Shown here piece after piece: positions 1 through 7,679 of a stretch of 14,661 bases of DNA. Location of the stretch: the NCBI GenBank assembly GCA_964388665.1, contig CAYMBJ010000086.1, positions 1-14,661 of the forward strand, written 5' to 3'. Position numbers and translations under genes: made by a program. Source of the DNA: CALCCV01 sp964388665. GTDB lineage: Bacteria > Bdellovibrionota > Bdellovibrionia > Bdellovibrionales > Bdellovibrionaceae. Every line of letters begins with the position of its first letter. The first letter of the stretch is position 1. The notes under the pieces were generated by a model. It saw only the letters and a list, made by a program, of their open reading frames with translations, made no database searches and was not told the origin of the DNA.

Positions 1-50
1 ACAACATTTTGATTTAAAAATCAAAAAATTATGAGTTTTTCAGGAGCCTG

Positions 51-884
51 TTAATAGACTCCCCAAACCTGCGTCTTGTTATTAAAATACCACTTTCGGT
101 TCAGCATTTGCTGCAATCCAAAAATGGCACCCACCGAAGGAATCTTTGATTTTAGGTAAGACAGATCTATCACGTACACCTTGACATTTCGATCTTCCTG
201 GTCACCAAATTTTAATGACTTGGCAATATAGATACCTGATTTGATCTTTTGATTTGACCCTTCTGTGACTTCAAATTCCTTAACAAATTTAAAATTTTCA
301 GGATGGGCTTCAACAACCTTGGTGTCCATGACCGTGTTTGTGGCACCAGTGTCAAAAAGACTTTCTATTGGAGCCCCTTCGATTTCCAGTTTAAAACCAA
401 AGTGCCCACCGAACTGTGAAGATTGTTTGAACGCTGGAAATAGCTTTCCCGCAAATCCAGCGGAATCCGCAACGAGGCGTGAAGAAAAATCTATTGAAAA
501 TTCTCGATTTAAAAAGAAATCATTACCTAACAAGCAGTCGAAAGGGAGTGCCTCATCATTGCGACGAGCGATCAATCCACTTGCATTACTCCAATCACCA
601 ACCAAAACCTCAGCGTTTACCCACTCTGTCACAGATTCGACTCCCGAAACCCCGCCTCCCAAGGTTTCTGTGACCGTCTCCTGAGTGGGCAATAGTGATT
701 TCTTTCCCGCAGTTGAGCGAGCGCCTGTGTCCACTAAGCATTCGGTCTCCTGACCATCGAAACTCACCTTGGTTGCCAGGTGATCAATTTCACCAAACAG
801 GTCCTTAGCTAAATTGAATTCAAACTGGCCTGCATGAGCAGTGAATGCTGCTCCTAATACTAAAGTCGTGACTAAAATTTTCAT
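51..884 (-). CDS. Exported retropepsin-like aspartic protease with two DTGA half-sites
   Basis: A 277-residue protein with a Sec signal peptide (hydrophobic residues 3-16, likely cleavage after AHA at 18), so it probably acts in the periplasm or outside the cell. Two copies of the aspartic protease active-site motif are visible: VDTGA (Asp52) and FDTGA (Asp178). Each is followed about 65-75 residues later by a hydrophobic-Gly segment typical of the second half of a retropepsin fold: CLLGNDFF at 117-124, and a weaker IFGLQQML at 254-261. Retropepsins normally dimerise to pair two such Asp residues; here both may lie in one chain, as in pepsin. The ATG start has an AGAGGAG ribosome site 9 bases upstream. 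The gene is divergent from the regulator at 1001. The protease fold is clear; substrate and activity are unknown. It could instead be a non-catalytic binding protein. Confidence 0.8.
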   Translation of the reverse strand: MKILVTTLVLGAAFTAHAGQFEFNLAKDLFGEIDHLATKVSFDGQETECLVDTGARSTAGKKSLLPTQETVTETLGGGVSGVESVTEWVNAEVLVGDWSNASGLIARRNDEALPFDCLLGNDFFLNREFSIDFSSRLVADSAGFAGKLFPAFKQSSQFGGHFGFKLEIEGAPIESLFDTGATNTVMDTKVVEAHPENFKFVKEFEVTEGSNQKIKSGIYIAKSLKFGDQEDRNVKVYVIDLSYLKSKIPSVGAIFGLQQMLNRKWYFNNKTQVWGVY

Positions 885-948
885 ATCTTGAATCTCCTCT
901 GGCAGCTATATTTCGCAATCCTACCAAAAATGCGAGTTAAATCTAAAA

Positions 949-956
949 AGTATACT
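949..956. promoter_or_regulatory. Palindromic -10-like element between divergent genes
   Basis: The intergenic stretch 885-1000 holds AGTATACT, a perfect palindrome that reads TATACT (close to the sigma-70 -10 consensus TATAAT) on both strands. It lies 44 bases before the regulator start at 1001 and 64 bases before the protease start at 884, so one symmetric element could serve both directions. I see no good -35 hexamer on either side, so this is only a candidate. Confidence 0.3.
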
Positions 957-1000
957 ATCCGTAGCCTTTATCTGGTATTTTTTGTAAAAAAGGACTACAA

Positions 1001-1729
1001 ATGATTGCCACACAGATTATCGATGCCCTCAAAACTGAGTTGAAGCAGGCCAGAGTAACCTATCGGTACCTAGCTAAAGAATTACGGATTTCAGAAGCCG
1101 GGGTTAAAAAAATGTTCACTCGGCAAGACGTATCTCTAGAAAGAATATTGCAAATTTGTAAAATTCTTAATTTATCTTTCTCTGAAATCATTGCAAGAAC
1201 TGAAGACACAGAAAGGTCGGATTTGCGTTTTACAAAAAAACAGTCTGATTTCCTATCGCAAAATATTGATTTTTTTCATTTCTATATGAAACTCGCTTAT
1301 GAACAAAAGAGTCCCAAAGATATCCAAGAGGAGTTTGGTCTCAACCTCAAATCATTGAATATCTATCTAAAGAAATTGGAGCAAATTGAGCTTATCATTA
1401 GGCACCCCCGAGATCGAGTGCAGGTCGTAGGTGGTCTTCAGTTTGCCGTACGCACAGAGGGCACAGCTTTGGAAAAACTTAAAACTCAAACTATAAAAGA
1501 TATGCTCGCATTCTTTGAGGAAAGTCGTGTAGGCTCACTCAATGGTGCTGGATTGCAGTTAACTGTCAGTGAATCTAAAGAGTTCCAAATGCGATGGGAA
1601 GAGCTGATTCGAGAATTTAGCATCATCTCAAGTCGTCATCGAAAGGCGCATAGCACCGGAACACAAGCTCTAAGCATAATGTTGTTGCAAGTACCTGCGT
1701 CCATGTTTCGCAGCATCCATAACTTTTAA
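1001..1729 (+). CDS. XRE/Cro-C1-type DNA-binding transcriptional regulator
   Basis: A 242-residue cytoplasmic protein. Residues about 18-64 form a Cro/C1-type helix-turn-helix: YRYLAKELRISEAGVKKMF carries the two core helices and is followed by SLERILQICKILNLS, the usual last helices of the domain. Residues 80-150 (FHFYMKLAYEQKSPKDIQEE, then a KSLNIYLKKLEQIELI segment) look like a second, winged-helix-like unit, an arrangement I associate with the DUF4423/TIGR02147-like regulators common in Bdellovibrio; that family link is recollection, not proof. The C-terminal part (to about 220) is probably for dimerisation or signal sensing. The ATG has AAGGA 6-7 bases upstream. The gene diverges from the protease gene, so regulation of that gene is a reasonable guess. 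No ligand can be read from the sequence. Confidence 0.8.
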   Translation: MIATQIIDALKTELKQARVTYRYLAKELRISEAGVKKMFTRQDVSLERILQICKILNLSFSEIIARTEDTERSDLRFTKKQSDFLSQNIDFFHFYMKLAYEQKSPKDIQEEFGLNLKSLNIYLKKLEQIELIIRHPRDRVQVVGGLQFAVRTEGTALEKLKTQTIKDMLAFFEESRVGSLNGAGLQLTVSESKEFQMRWEELIREFSIISSRHRKAHSTGTQALSIMLLQVPASMFRSIHNF

Positions 1730-1822
1730 GACTCAGTTTAAGGAAATCAACATTTGCAGACCCTCCTGTATTAGTGCTATTGTACGCGTCAAATGGAAAT
1801 CAGCTTTCGAGAAACTGACGTA

Positions 1823-3484
1823 TCACTTCGGATATGCCACTAAGATTTCAAAATCTTTATACCATTCTTTTAAATCGTAGGCTGGTGGCAGGCTCTCTGG
1901 ATTTCCGCCGTACATCATGCGCCACCTTGCGTATATTTCTGGAGATTTATCGGGGTCCTTCATCCACATTACTTTTTTACCCGAATCAAATTTCTTACCA
2001 TCAACTGTAAAATACGCGGCACCGTTGTCTTTGCTTTTATCATTCATGACACTGATCACTTCAATATTTACCCATCGTCCGGTATTGAACACTGGAGTGC
2101 TGCCATACAAGGCTTCATAACATCTGTTTTTGTCGTTCTCTATAGGATTACCGCCATCTACATCTCCCGATTTCAATCTGGCCGATGAATGAGCTACGCA
2201 ACTGGCCCCAATGCTAGAGCGGTTTGCTGAGCCAATGACTCCTCTTAAACCATTTTTGGCATTTGCGGTTCCATCTTTTCCCGAAACCACAGGCGAGTTC
2301 AGGTAGTGAGACCAACCTTCAGGGCCTACGCCAGGCTTGTTTTCATAATATCCACCGGCCTGGCCACGACCACCCATCAATGCCATATACTTGCCCGGTT
2401 GGGTTCGGTGCTTATCTTTTTCTGTAAACTGTTTGTAGCGAAGCATGATTGCACAAGGCCTGCTCTTTGGCAGAAATATTGGCGAATCGTGTCCGAGCTT
2501 ATTAATTGTCTCGCCTTTCTTGATAGTGTGTTGAACGGCCTGTGTGCCATCTGGCGCCTTTGCAATCGAAAACCTGTGAGTCGAAGGGCCATAGCCCTGC
2601 ACCGGATTTGTCATCCAACCATTTTTATCAGCGGCCAACACCATCCATGTATTTGAACAGTTAGATGGAGGAGCAGACGCTCCCTTGCCCCCGGGCGCTT
2701 CTTTCGTAGTCTCGCTCGAACTCGCTGGAGCCCTTGAGGTATTCGCAGTTGGTTCTGTCGCGACCTCTGTTCCTGGAGGCGATTTTGCGCCTGACTGGGG
2801 CGTGCCCGAGGATGACTGCGGCACGCTCACAGTTGAAGGAGCACCCGTTGCTGAAGACCCAGAAGCATTGGCATTGGGTGTGTTGACATTCGGTGCGCTC
2901 TCTACAGGAACCAACACCACTCGACTTTTGTTGGCAAACGCCTCAGACTCAATGTGCTGAAAGCCTCTCATCAACGGCCAGCCTTTCAAAGACGACCCTT
3001 GATCTGTCGTCTGTTGATTTGAAGAGCTACCACCTGCCTCTGGTGATGAGCGCGTCGGGTTCAGTACGGCCCAACATTCTCCTGATTGATTGTTCACTCC
3101 AAACACCTGCGCAGTGTTGGCTTCGTTGTCAATTTTTAGGGTCTCGGGCTTTTTCTCGCGACAGGTTTGCCCAGAAGTGTCCTTCATTAAAATCAAATAC
3201 TGCCCATCTCGCTCTAGGTGAGATTGAAGATTTTGCGTCCCACGGGTATCAACCTCGATTGCAGCGGTTTGGGAATGATCTATCTGATCTACCAGCGCCT
3301 TCAAATCTCTTTCGCCATTATCCACGCCTAGAACGCCAAGACTTTGAACCTCGGGATTTGTTTTGTTAGATGATTTCAATCTGGAATCAAAGGGTTTTCC
3401 ACAGTTTTGAAACGCAACAATTACAATCAGTCCCATTGCCGAAACCATGACCCACGGAATGATTTTGTTACCTTTAGAAAGCAT
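1823..3484 (-). CDS. Lipoprotein with Ser/Pro/Thr-rich linker and jelly-roll (polysaccharide-lyase-14-like) domain
   Basis: A 553-residue exported protein. A hydrophobic signal (residues 9-24) ends in FQNC, placing lipidation at Cys28; the lipobox is non-canonical, but FQNC is one I recall from predicted Bdellovibrio lipoproteins. Residues about 50-145 form a small unknown region with two Cys. Residues 146-275 are a low-complexity Ser/Thr/Pro/Ala linker. The rest looks like a beta jelly-roll: GKYMALMGGRGQAGG at 364-378, GRWVNIEVISV at 469-479, a following AYFTVDGKK strand, then MMYGGNP and WYKDFEILV near the end. This order (GL.GG, G.W..I, DG, GG, D-F) resembles polysaccharide lyase 14/alginate-lyase-like sugar-binding folds. 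I cannot confirm catalytic residues. An in-frame ATG 19 codons upstream (3541) exists, but the start at 3484 has a much stronger GGGAGGGG site and places the signal peptide normally. Confidence 0.75.
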   Translation of the reverse strand: MLSKGNKIIPWVMVSAMGLIVIVAFQNCGKPFDSRLKSSNKTNPEVQSLGVLGVDNGERDLKALVDQIDHSQTAAIEVDTRGTQNLQSHLERDGQYLILMKDTSGQTCREKKPETLKIDNEANTAQVFGVNNQSGECWAVLNPTRSSPEAGGSSSNQQTTDQGSSLKGWPLMRGFQHIESEAFANKSRVVLVPVESAPNVNTPNANASGSSATGAPSTVSVPQSSSGTPQSGAKSPPGTEVATEPTANTSRAPASSSETTKEAPGGKGASAPPSNCSNTWMVLAADKNGWMTNPVQGYGPSTHRFSIAKAPDGTQAVQHTIKKGETINKLGHDSPIFLPKSRPCAIMLRYKQFTEKDKHRTQPGKYMALMGGRGQAGGYYENKPGVGPEGWSHYLNSPVVSGKDGTANAKNGLRGVIGSANRSSIGASCVAHSSARLKSGDVDGGNPIENDKNRCYEALYGSTPVFNTGRWVNIEVISVMNDKSKDNGAAYFTVDGKKFDSGKKVMWMKDPDKSPEIYARWRMMYGGNPESLPPAYDLKEWYKDFEILVAYPK

Positions 3485-3492
3485 TTCCCCTC

Positions 3493-3530
3493 CCAGATCT
3501 GGCCCAAATTGATTCACTGAATGCCGGCAT
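3493..3530. promoter_or_regulatory. Two 10-bp perfect palindromes upstream of the lipoprotein gene
   Basis: CCAGATCTGG (3493-3502) and ATGCCGGCAT (3521-3530) are each perfect dyads, with start-to-start spacing of 28 bases, just upstream of the ribosome site of the lipoprotein gene that starts at 3484. They could be operators or small RNA hairpins in the 5' leader. The short region 3485-3610 contains no gene that I can support. Confidence 0.25.
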
Positions 3531-3610
3531 ACCGTCTGCATTCCTTCCCCACGAACTTTGATGGTACACGAAACAAAACGACATTTGAGTTTATATTTTG
3601 CGAACGATTC

Positions 3611-5209
3611 TCAGCAGGTCTGCAGCAGTGCTCGCGAAATTCCCAAAATGAGATCCGAAGGAATCAAGCTCGCGTTGCTATGACTCTGAACCCATTCATC
3701 CGCAATGTGCCCGTGCAAATAGGCTCCCAGCTCGGCAGCAAGATCCACCGAACAACCTTGAGAATGAAAACCCGCTATCATTCCTGCTAGCACGTCCCCT
3801 GTTCCGGCCTTGGCGAGCGCCACGTTTCCAGAGTGAATGCACCTTATGGGCTGCTTGGCCTTTCCCACTAGTGTAAAGCGACCTTTCAAGACAATTGTTG
3901 CTTGAGTTTTTTGTAAAAATTTTTGCAAGTGTTCAACTCGGTCCAAATTGATGGCTGCCACCGAAGACAAAGCCCCATTTTTGCCAACCGCATTCTCTTG
4001 CCAAAGACGTAAGAACTCTTTGGGGTGAGGCGTGAGTATCCAGTTGTCCGAAAGTGTTTCAATATCTAAACCCCTAAGTCCATCAGCATCAATCACACCG
4101 CCAGCCATGTTTTTCAAACACCAGTCTCGCAGTTCAAGTCCCGCGTCTGAAGTACCCAGCCCCGGCCCAATCAGCACGCTTGAAAACTGGGTTCTGAAGC
4201 CTTTCAATAAATCCTGCGCTGGCAACCACTGAACTTCGTCAGGCAATCCTGCGGGACGTACACTCTGCTTTTCGGGCATCACCGCATAGACATAGCCAAC
4301 ACCCACTCGAAGTGCCGCCCTTGCCGCCAAATTGAGAGCGCCCAGCATATTCTGAGTGCCTCCAACTATAAGAAGCCGTCCAAAATTCCCCTTGTTGGCC
4401 AGCGGATCTCGCAGCATCAAATTTTTGCGAAAGGATTCTTGGTCAATCAGCTGTCCAAAGGAATCAACATCCGTATTTTCGGGTAAAGCCAAATCAATCC
4501 ATGCTAATTTCCCAGAGGCCACTGAGCCCTCATTTAAAAAATGTCCCCACTTGAAGGCACCAATCGCTAAAGTCTCATGGGCCATAAAGCAGCTTTTTTG
4601 CGAAGCAGCTCCGCCGGTATTGGCAATGATGCCGCTAGGAATGTCGATAGCAACCCGCAAGCATGGGAGCGCATTCAGCAAAGAAAAGAGTTCGGCAATC
4701 TCTTTTTTTAGTGGCGGACGAAAACCAAAACCAAAAACGCCGTCAAAAATCAGCGCGCAGCCCTGAAGACACTTTTTAGCCGCCTGCGACCCACCAGCCA
4801 AACCACCGGATGTCGAGCCAAGTCTTTCCGGCCATGTGCAAAATGAAACCGTCACCGATTTTGTGTTTTGCCAAGATTTACGAAACTCAGCATTCAGTGG
4901 CGATAGTCTGTGCTCACCAGATTCCACAACCACAAATCGCAAATTGTGATAACCGTTCTCATAAAAAATCTGCCCCAGTCGCAATGCATCCGCACCGTTA
5001 TTGCCTTCGCCGCAGACAAAACCCAATTGGCTGCTCTTATCGAGCCAATATTTTTTTAGCAAATACGTATACATTCCTTGGCAGGCACGCTCGAGCAGCT
5101 CCCTTTCAGGACAACCCGCCTGAGCTTCCAGCGCTTTCATTGTTTCACGGCTTACAATGGTTTTCTTGTGGTCAATGTGAGTAGCAGTGCGCGTAGGACT
5201 TTTTTTCAA
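3611..5209 (-). CDS. nnr: Bifunctional NAD(P)H-hydrate epimerase / ADP- or ATP-dependent NAD(P)H-hydrate dehydratase
   Basis: A 532-residue cytoplasmic metabolite-repair enzyme that restores damaged hydrated NADH and NADPH. The N-terminal YjeF epimerase domain (about 18-245) shows GEGNNGADAL at 67-76, DGVFGFGFRPPL at 156-167 and AIDIPSG at 187-193. The C-terminal ribokinase-like dehydratase domain (about 265-530) shows KGNFGRLLIVGG at 273-284, GPGLG at 348-352, DADGL at 374-378, LTPHPKEF at 392-399, LKGRFTLV at 441-448, and the signature segment ending in AGTGDVLAG at 468-476. The usual NNGGD is NNGAD here. The start is probably TTG at 5209, overlapping the aat stop as TTGA, with AGGTGA just upstream; the next ATG (residue 24) would cut into the first conserved helix. 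The overlap implies translational coupling to aat. Confidence 0.95.
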   Translation of the reverse strand: MKKSPTRTATHIDHKKTIVSRETMKALEAQAGCPERELLERACQGMYTYLLKKYWLDKSSQLGFVCGEGNNGADALRLGQIFYENGYHNLRFVVVESGEHRLSPLNAEFRKSWQNTKSVTVSFCTWPERLGSTSGGLAGGSQAAKKCLQGCALIFDGVFGFGFRPPLKKEIAELFSLLNALPCLRVAIDIPSGIIANTGGAASQKSCFMAHETLAIGAFKWGHFLNEGSVASGKLAWIDLALPENTDVDSFGQLIDQESFRKNLMLRDPLANKGNFGRLLIVGGTQNMLGALNLAARAALRVGVGYVYAVMPEKQSVRPAGLPDEVQWLPAQDLLKGFRTQFSSVLIGPGLGTSDAGLELRDWCLKNMAGGVIDADGLRGLDIETLSDNWILTPHPKEFLRLWQENAVGKNGALSSVAAINLDRVEHLQKFLQKTQATIVLKGRFTLVGKAKQPIRCIHSGNVALAKAGTGDVLAGMIAGFHSQGCSVDLAAELGAYLHGHIADEWVQSHSNASLIPSDLILGISRALLQTC

Positions 5210-5943
5210 AACTTCACCTGCGCAGACCGCAAAAGTTTGTAATACTTTTGCCGACTCAGGTACTCTCCGCCCAGCGTGGCCGTAGCAGATGTGACCATTT
5301 CTATGTCAATAAATTTTTGCCCTCGTAGTGACAGCTGGCTGCACAAAAAGATCAGGGCCAGTTTAGAGCTGTTGTCGCGGCGAAAAAACATACTCTCACC
5401 GCTAAACACTCCCGAGACTTCGACACCATAGACGCCGGCAATCAACTCCGTGCCCTCCCAAACTTCAGCACTGTGGGCAAAACCCATTTTGTGCAAATCA
5501 AGATAGGCCTTGGTCATTTCGTCTGTGATCCAGGTGCCGGCCTGACCGGTTCGTGGTTGCAGCTTGCAGGCTTCAATTACAGCGGGAAAATCCTCATTTA
5601 TCGAATAACGCCACCTGTTCTGCGTCTCTTTGATGGCTCGGCGCAAGCTCCGATTGATTTTTATTTTATCAAAAAACAGCACACCGCGCTCAGCAGGCGA
5701 AAACCAAAGCATAGGGAATCCCTGGTGTGGCCACGGAAAAATACCGTGGTGATAGGCGGTGATCAGCACTTCAGGAGTGAGGATGTCGCCAACGGCAACC
5801 ACATCCTCTAGATCTGGCTCGCTCTCTACAATAGGAAAGAGATCCAATAATTTTTCGATTGGATTGGGCTGGTCAGATTTCCAATATCGACGCCAGCCAG
5901 GCTCAATGTGTTGCGAGGCAAACGTCGCAAATTCCACATTCAT
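5206..5943 (-). CDS. aat: Leucyl/phenylalanyl-tRNA--protein transferase
   Basis: A 245-residue cytoplasmic enzyme that transfers Leu or Phe from aminoacyl-tRNA to N-terminal Arg or Lys of proteins, marking them for ClpS/ClpAP (N-degron pathway). Family signatures in order: GIFPWPHQGFPMLWFSPAER (67-86), RSL (98-100), TWITDEM and AYLDLHKMGFAHSAEVWEG (to 164), VYGVEVSGVFSGESMFFRRD (171-190), SSKLAL (192-197), FIDIEM (211-216) and a LGG..LSR tail. Instead of the usual D-x-Q followed by a His/Ser-Leu-Gly segment, it has D213-I-E215 and TSATATLGG, so a residue that supports catalysis in the E. coli enzyme (Gln188) is Glu here. ATG at 5943 has GGGAG 8 bases upstream; an in-frame TTG five codons earlier is less likely. 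It overlaps the end of recQ by 41 bases and nnr by 4. Confidence 0.93.
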   Translation of the reverse strand: MNVEFATFASQHIEPGWRRYWKSDQPNPIEKLLDLFPIVESEPDLEDVVAVGDILTPEVLITAYHHGIFPWPHQGFPMLWFSPAERGVLFFDKIKINRSLRRAIKETQNRWRYSINEDFPAVIEACKLQPRTGQAGTWITDEMTKAYLDLHKMGFAHSAEVWEGTELIAGVYGVEVSGVFSGESMFFRRDNSSKLALIFLCSQLSLRGQKFIDIEMVTSATATLGGEYLSRQKYYKLLRSAQVKF

Positions 5944-7396
5944 CTTCCTCACTCCCAAAATATTTGAGGATTCGCATCATGCGACAGGACTCTTGATTCT
6001 GAGCCCACTTCACCATCATATGCAATCTTTGATGTTGAATTTTTAAAATCTCAGCAGAGTCCTCTTGCGCAAAATCACTTTCGATCGGCTCTCGGAGAGG
6101 CTCAAAGGGCAAACGCTCTTCAACTCTCTCCAAACACCCCCAGCGCCACAGGATATTGAGACCTGCATCGACCCGAAAATCGCGACGATTTTTAAAACTC
6201 ATCTCCTCACGCAAAAGTGCCAAGGGATCCTCAGCCGTCTGCAATTTATCACTGTTGTCTTGCAACTTTTGATAAAGAGTTTGTAAAAAGCTCTTTTCTG
6301 GATAGGCCCACTTTAAAAATTCCATCTGAATCAAAATGTCATTTTCTGAGTATAGCAAATGCCCTTGCGCCCGCGCACCATCGCGGCCCGCTCGGCCCAC
6401 CTCTTGGTAATAGGATTCGATACTGCCGGGAACTTCAAAGTGAAAAACTTTGCGAACGTCGGCGCGGTCAATACCCAAACCAAAAGCGGGAGTGGCCAAT
6501 ATGATGGGTTGACTATCATGCAAAAATGCCCGCAGGCTCCGCTTGCGCTCGGCCGGCTGCATATCGCCATGATAGTGCAGCAGACCCTTTGCGAAAGTCG
6601 CTCCGCGCCTCGCCCGCAAAGCATGGCTGATAGCATGGAGAGTCTTGATCAAACTGCAATAAATAATCTGCGCACCCTCACCCTCAAGACGAGCATCAAG
6701 AGCTTCGATTTTATCGTCAAACTCGTAGGTTTCATGCACATGCAGACTCAAATTGGCGCGTTTCAATCCCGTACTGATGACCTTGGCTCTGTCCTTTTGC
6801 ATTTTTAGGAGCGCAACAATTTCAGTTTGCATCTCTGGGGTGGCCGTCGCTGTCAGCGCCATAAACATGCGTGGCTGGATCTGCTCACGAATGAGGCCAA
6901 TTTTACTATAGTCAGGACGAAAATCATGCCCCCACTGCACCACACAGTGAGCCTCATCCACGGCCAAAAGTCCCACGGGGCGCGACTCTAGGCAGCTTTT
7001 GAAATCTGCCTTTTGCAGGCGCTCAGGAGTCACAAACACAACCTGATAATCGCCTCGAGCGATCCCTTCTTGCCGCTTCTGGCGTTCACTGGCCGACAAT
7101 GCCGAGCTCAAGTGCACCGCTCTCAATCCCAAGGCGCGGGCCTTAATTTCTTGATCCTGCATCAGTGCAATCAGTGGCGATACCACCAAAACCAAATCTG
7201 ATTGCAAATAGGCCTGCGCTAAATAACAAAAGCTCTTGCCCGAACCTGTCGGCATGAGCACCAAAGGCTCCTGCCCCTGTTCGAGAGCCTGCAGCACCTC
7301 TTTTTGGCCAGGGCGAAAGGATGGATATTTGAATGTTGTAAGCAATTCTTGCATCTTCATGAGAGCTTCTATTGAAGCCGATTTAGGCAGTGACAT
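5903..7396 (-). CDS. recQ: RecQ-family ATP-dependent DNA helicase (short form)
   Basis: A 497-residue 3'-5' superfamily 2 helicase for DNA repair and recombination intermediates. Motifs in order: FRPGQ (27-31), Walker A PTGSGKS (49-55), SPLIALMQDQ (73-82), DEAHCVVQWGHDFRPDY (147-163, which includes the RecQ aromatic-rich loop), ALTATATPE (180-188), HYHGDM (274-279), ATPAFGLGIDRADV (301-314) and motif VI QEVGRAGRDG (331-340). After about 130 residues that look winged-helix-like, a four-Cys zinc site closes the protein (Cys471, 487, 490, 493). There is no HRDC domain, so the size and plan resemble the short RecQ/RecS type more than E. coli RecQ (about 610 residues). The start ATG at 7396 has GAGAG upstream; a TTG directly before it is an alternative. 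First gene of the recQ-aat-nnr operon. Confidence 0.95.
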   Translation of the reverse strand: MSLPKSASIEALMKMQELLTTFKYPSFRPGQKEVLQALEQGQEPLVLMPTGSGKSFCYLAQAYLQSDLVLVVSPLIALMQDQEIKARALGLRAVHLSSALSASERQKRQEGIARGDYQVVFVTPERLQKADFKSCLESRPVGLLAVDEAHCVVQWGHDFRPDYSKIGLIREQIQPRMFMALTATATPEMQTEIVALLKMQKDRAKVISTGLKRANLSLHVHETYEFDDKIEALDARLEGEGAQIIYCSLIKTLHAISHALRARRGATFAKGLLHYHGDMQPAERKRSLRAFLHDSQPIILATPAFGLGIDRADVRKVFHFEVPGSIESYYQEVGRAGRDGARAQGHLLYSENDILIQMEFLKWAYPEKSFLQTLYQKLQDNSDKLQTAEDPLALLREEMSFKNRRDFRVDAGLNILWRWGCLERVEERLPFEPLREPIESDFAQEDSAEILKIQHQRLHMMVKWAQNQESCRMMRILKYFGSEEDECGICDVCLATH

Positions 7397-7679
7397 CAAC
7401 TAGACATCTCTCGGATCTGCAGGTGGTCTTTAAGAAGTGGTCTTTTCAGAGGCGCTGTGATGGCATTGCGGGGGCAATGTGGTGGATTTCTGGAGCTCTG
7501 GCGATGAGCTTTGCCACCAAACAATGCATCGTGTCTGAAGTCGGTTTTTAAACTTACTTTGCACTTGCGGGCATCTCATGATAACTCCATATTTTTGGGG
7601 AAAAACCATTAAAAACACCATCAATAACAGGAACTTTGCGATTCCAGTTTGTTGCAAACTTAGAGAAAGGTAATCGGTA
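7397..7679. promoter_or_regulatory. Non-coding divergent region between recQ and fusA with several hairpins
   Basis: No gene is supported here. Seen directly: a direct repeat GTGGTCTTT at 7423-7431 and 7437-7445; a hairpin CATTGC-GGGG-GCAATG at 7464-7479; a competing pairing of GCATTG (7463-7468) with CAATGC (7522-7527) that would enclose TGGTGG (7480-7485) paired with CCACCA (7514-7519); and AGTTTG-TTG-CAAACT at 7646-7660, just before the fusA ribosome site (AGAAAGG). A weak promoter candidate for fusA is TTGCGG (7565-7570) with CATATT (7588-7593), spacer 17. The promoters of both recQ and fusA must lie in or near this stretch. Confidence 0.4.

Noticed and set aside
7..26. AT-only hairpin (TTTTGATTT / AAATCAAAA) after the protease gene
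   Set aside because: A perfect 9-bp dyad, but without GC pairs it would be too weak for an intrinsic terminator, and AT-rich sequence makes such dyads frequent.
3485..3541. Upstream ATG at 3541 as start of the lipoprotein gene
   Set aside because: It would add 19 polar residues with a Cys in front of the signal peptide; the inner ATG at 3484 has the stronger ribosome site.
4563..4577. Eleven-base match (CTTTAGCGATT on the minus strand) to the repeat upstream of cutA
   Set aside because: It lies in a conserved coding part of nnr (ETLAIGAF) and the match ends there, with no TTGAGG part; coincidence of codons is the simpler reading.
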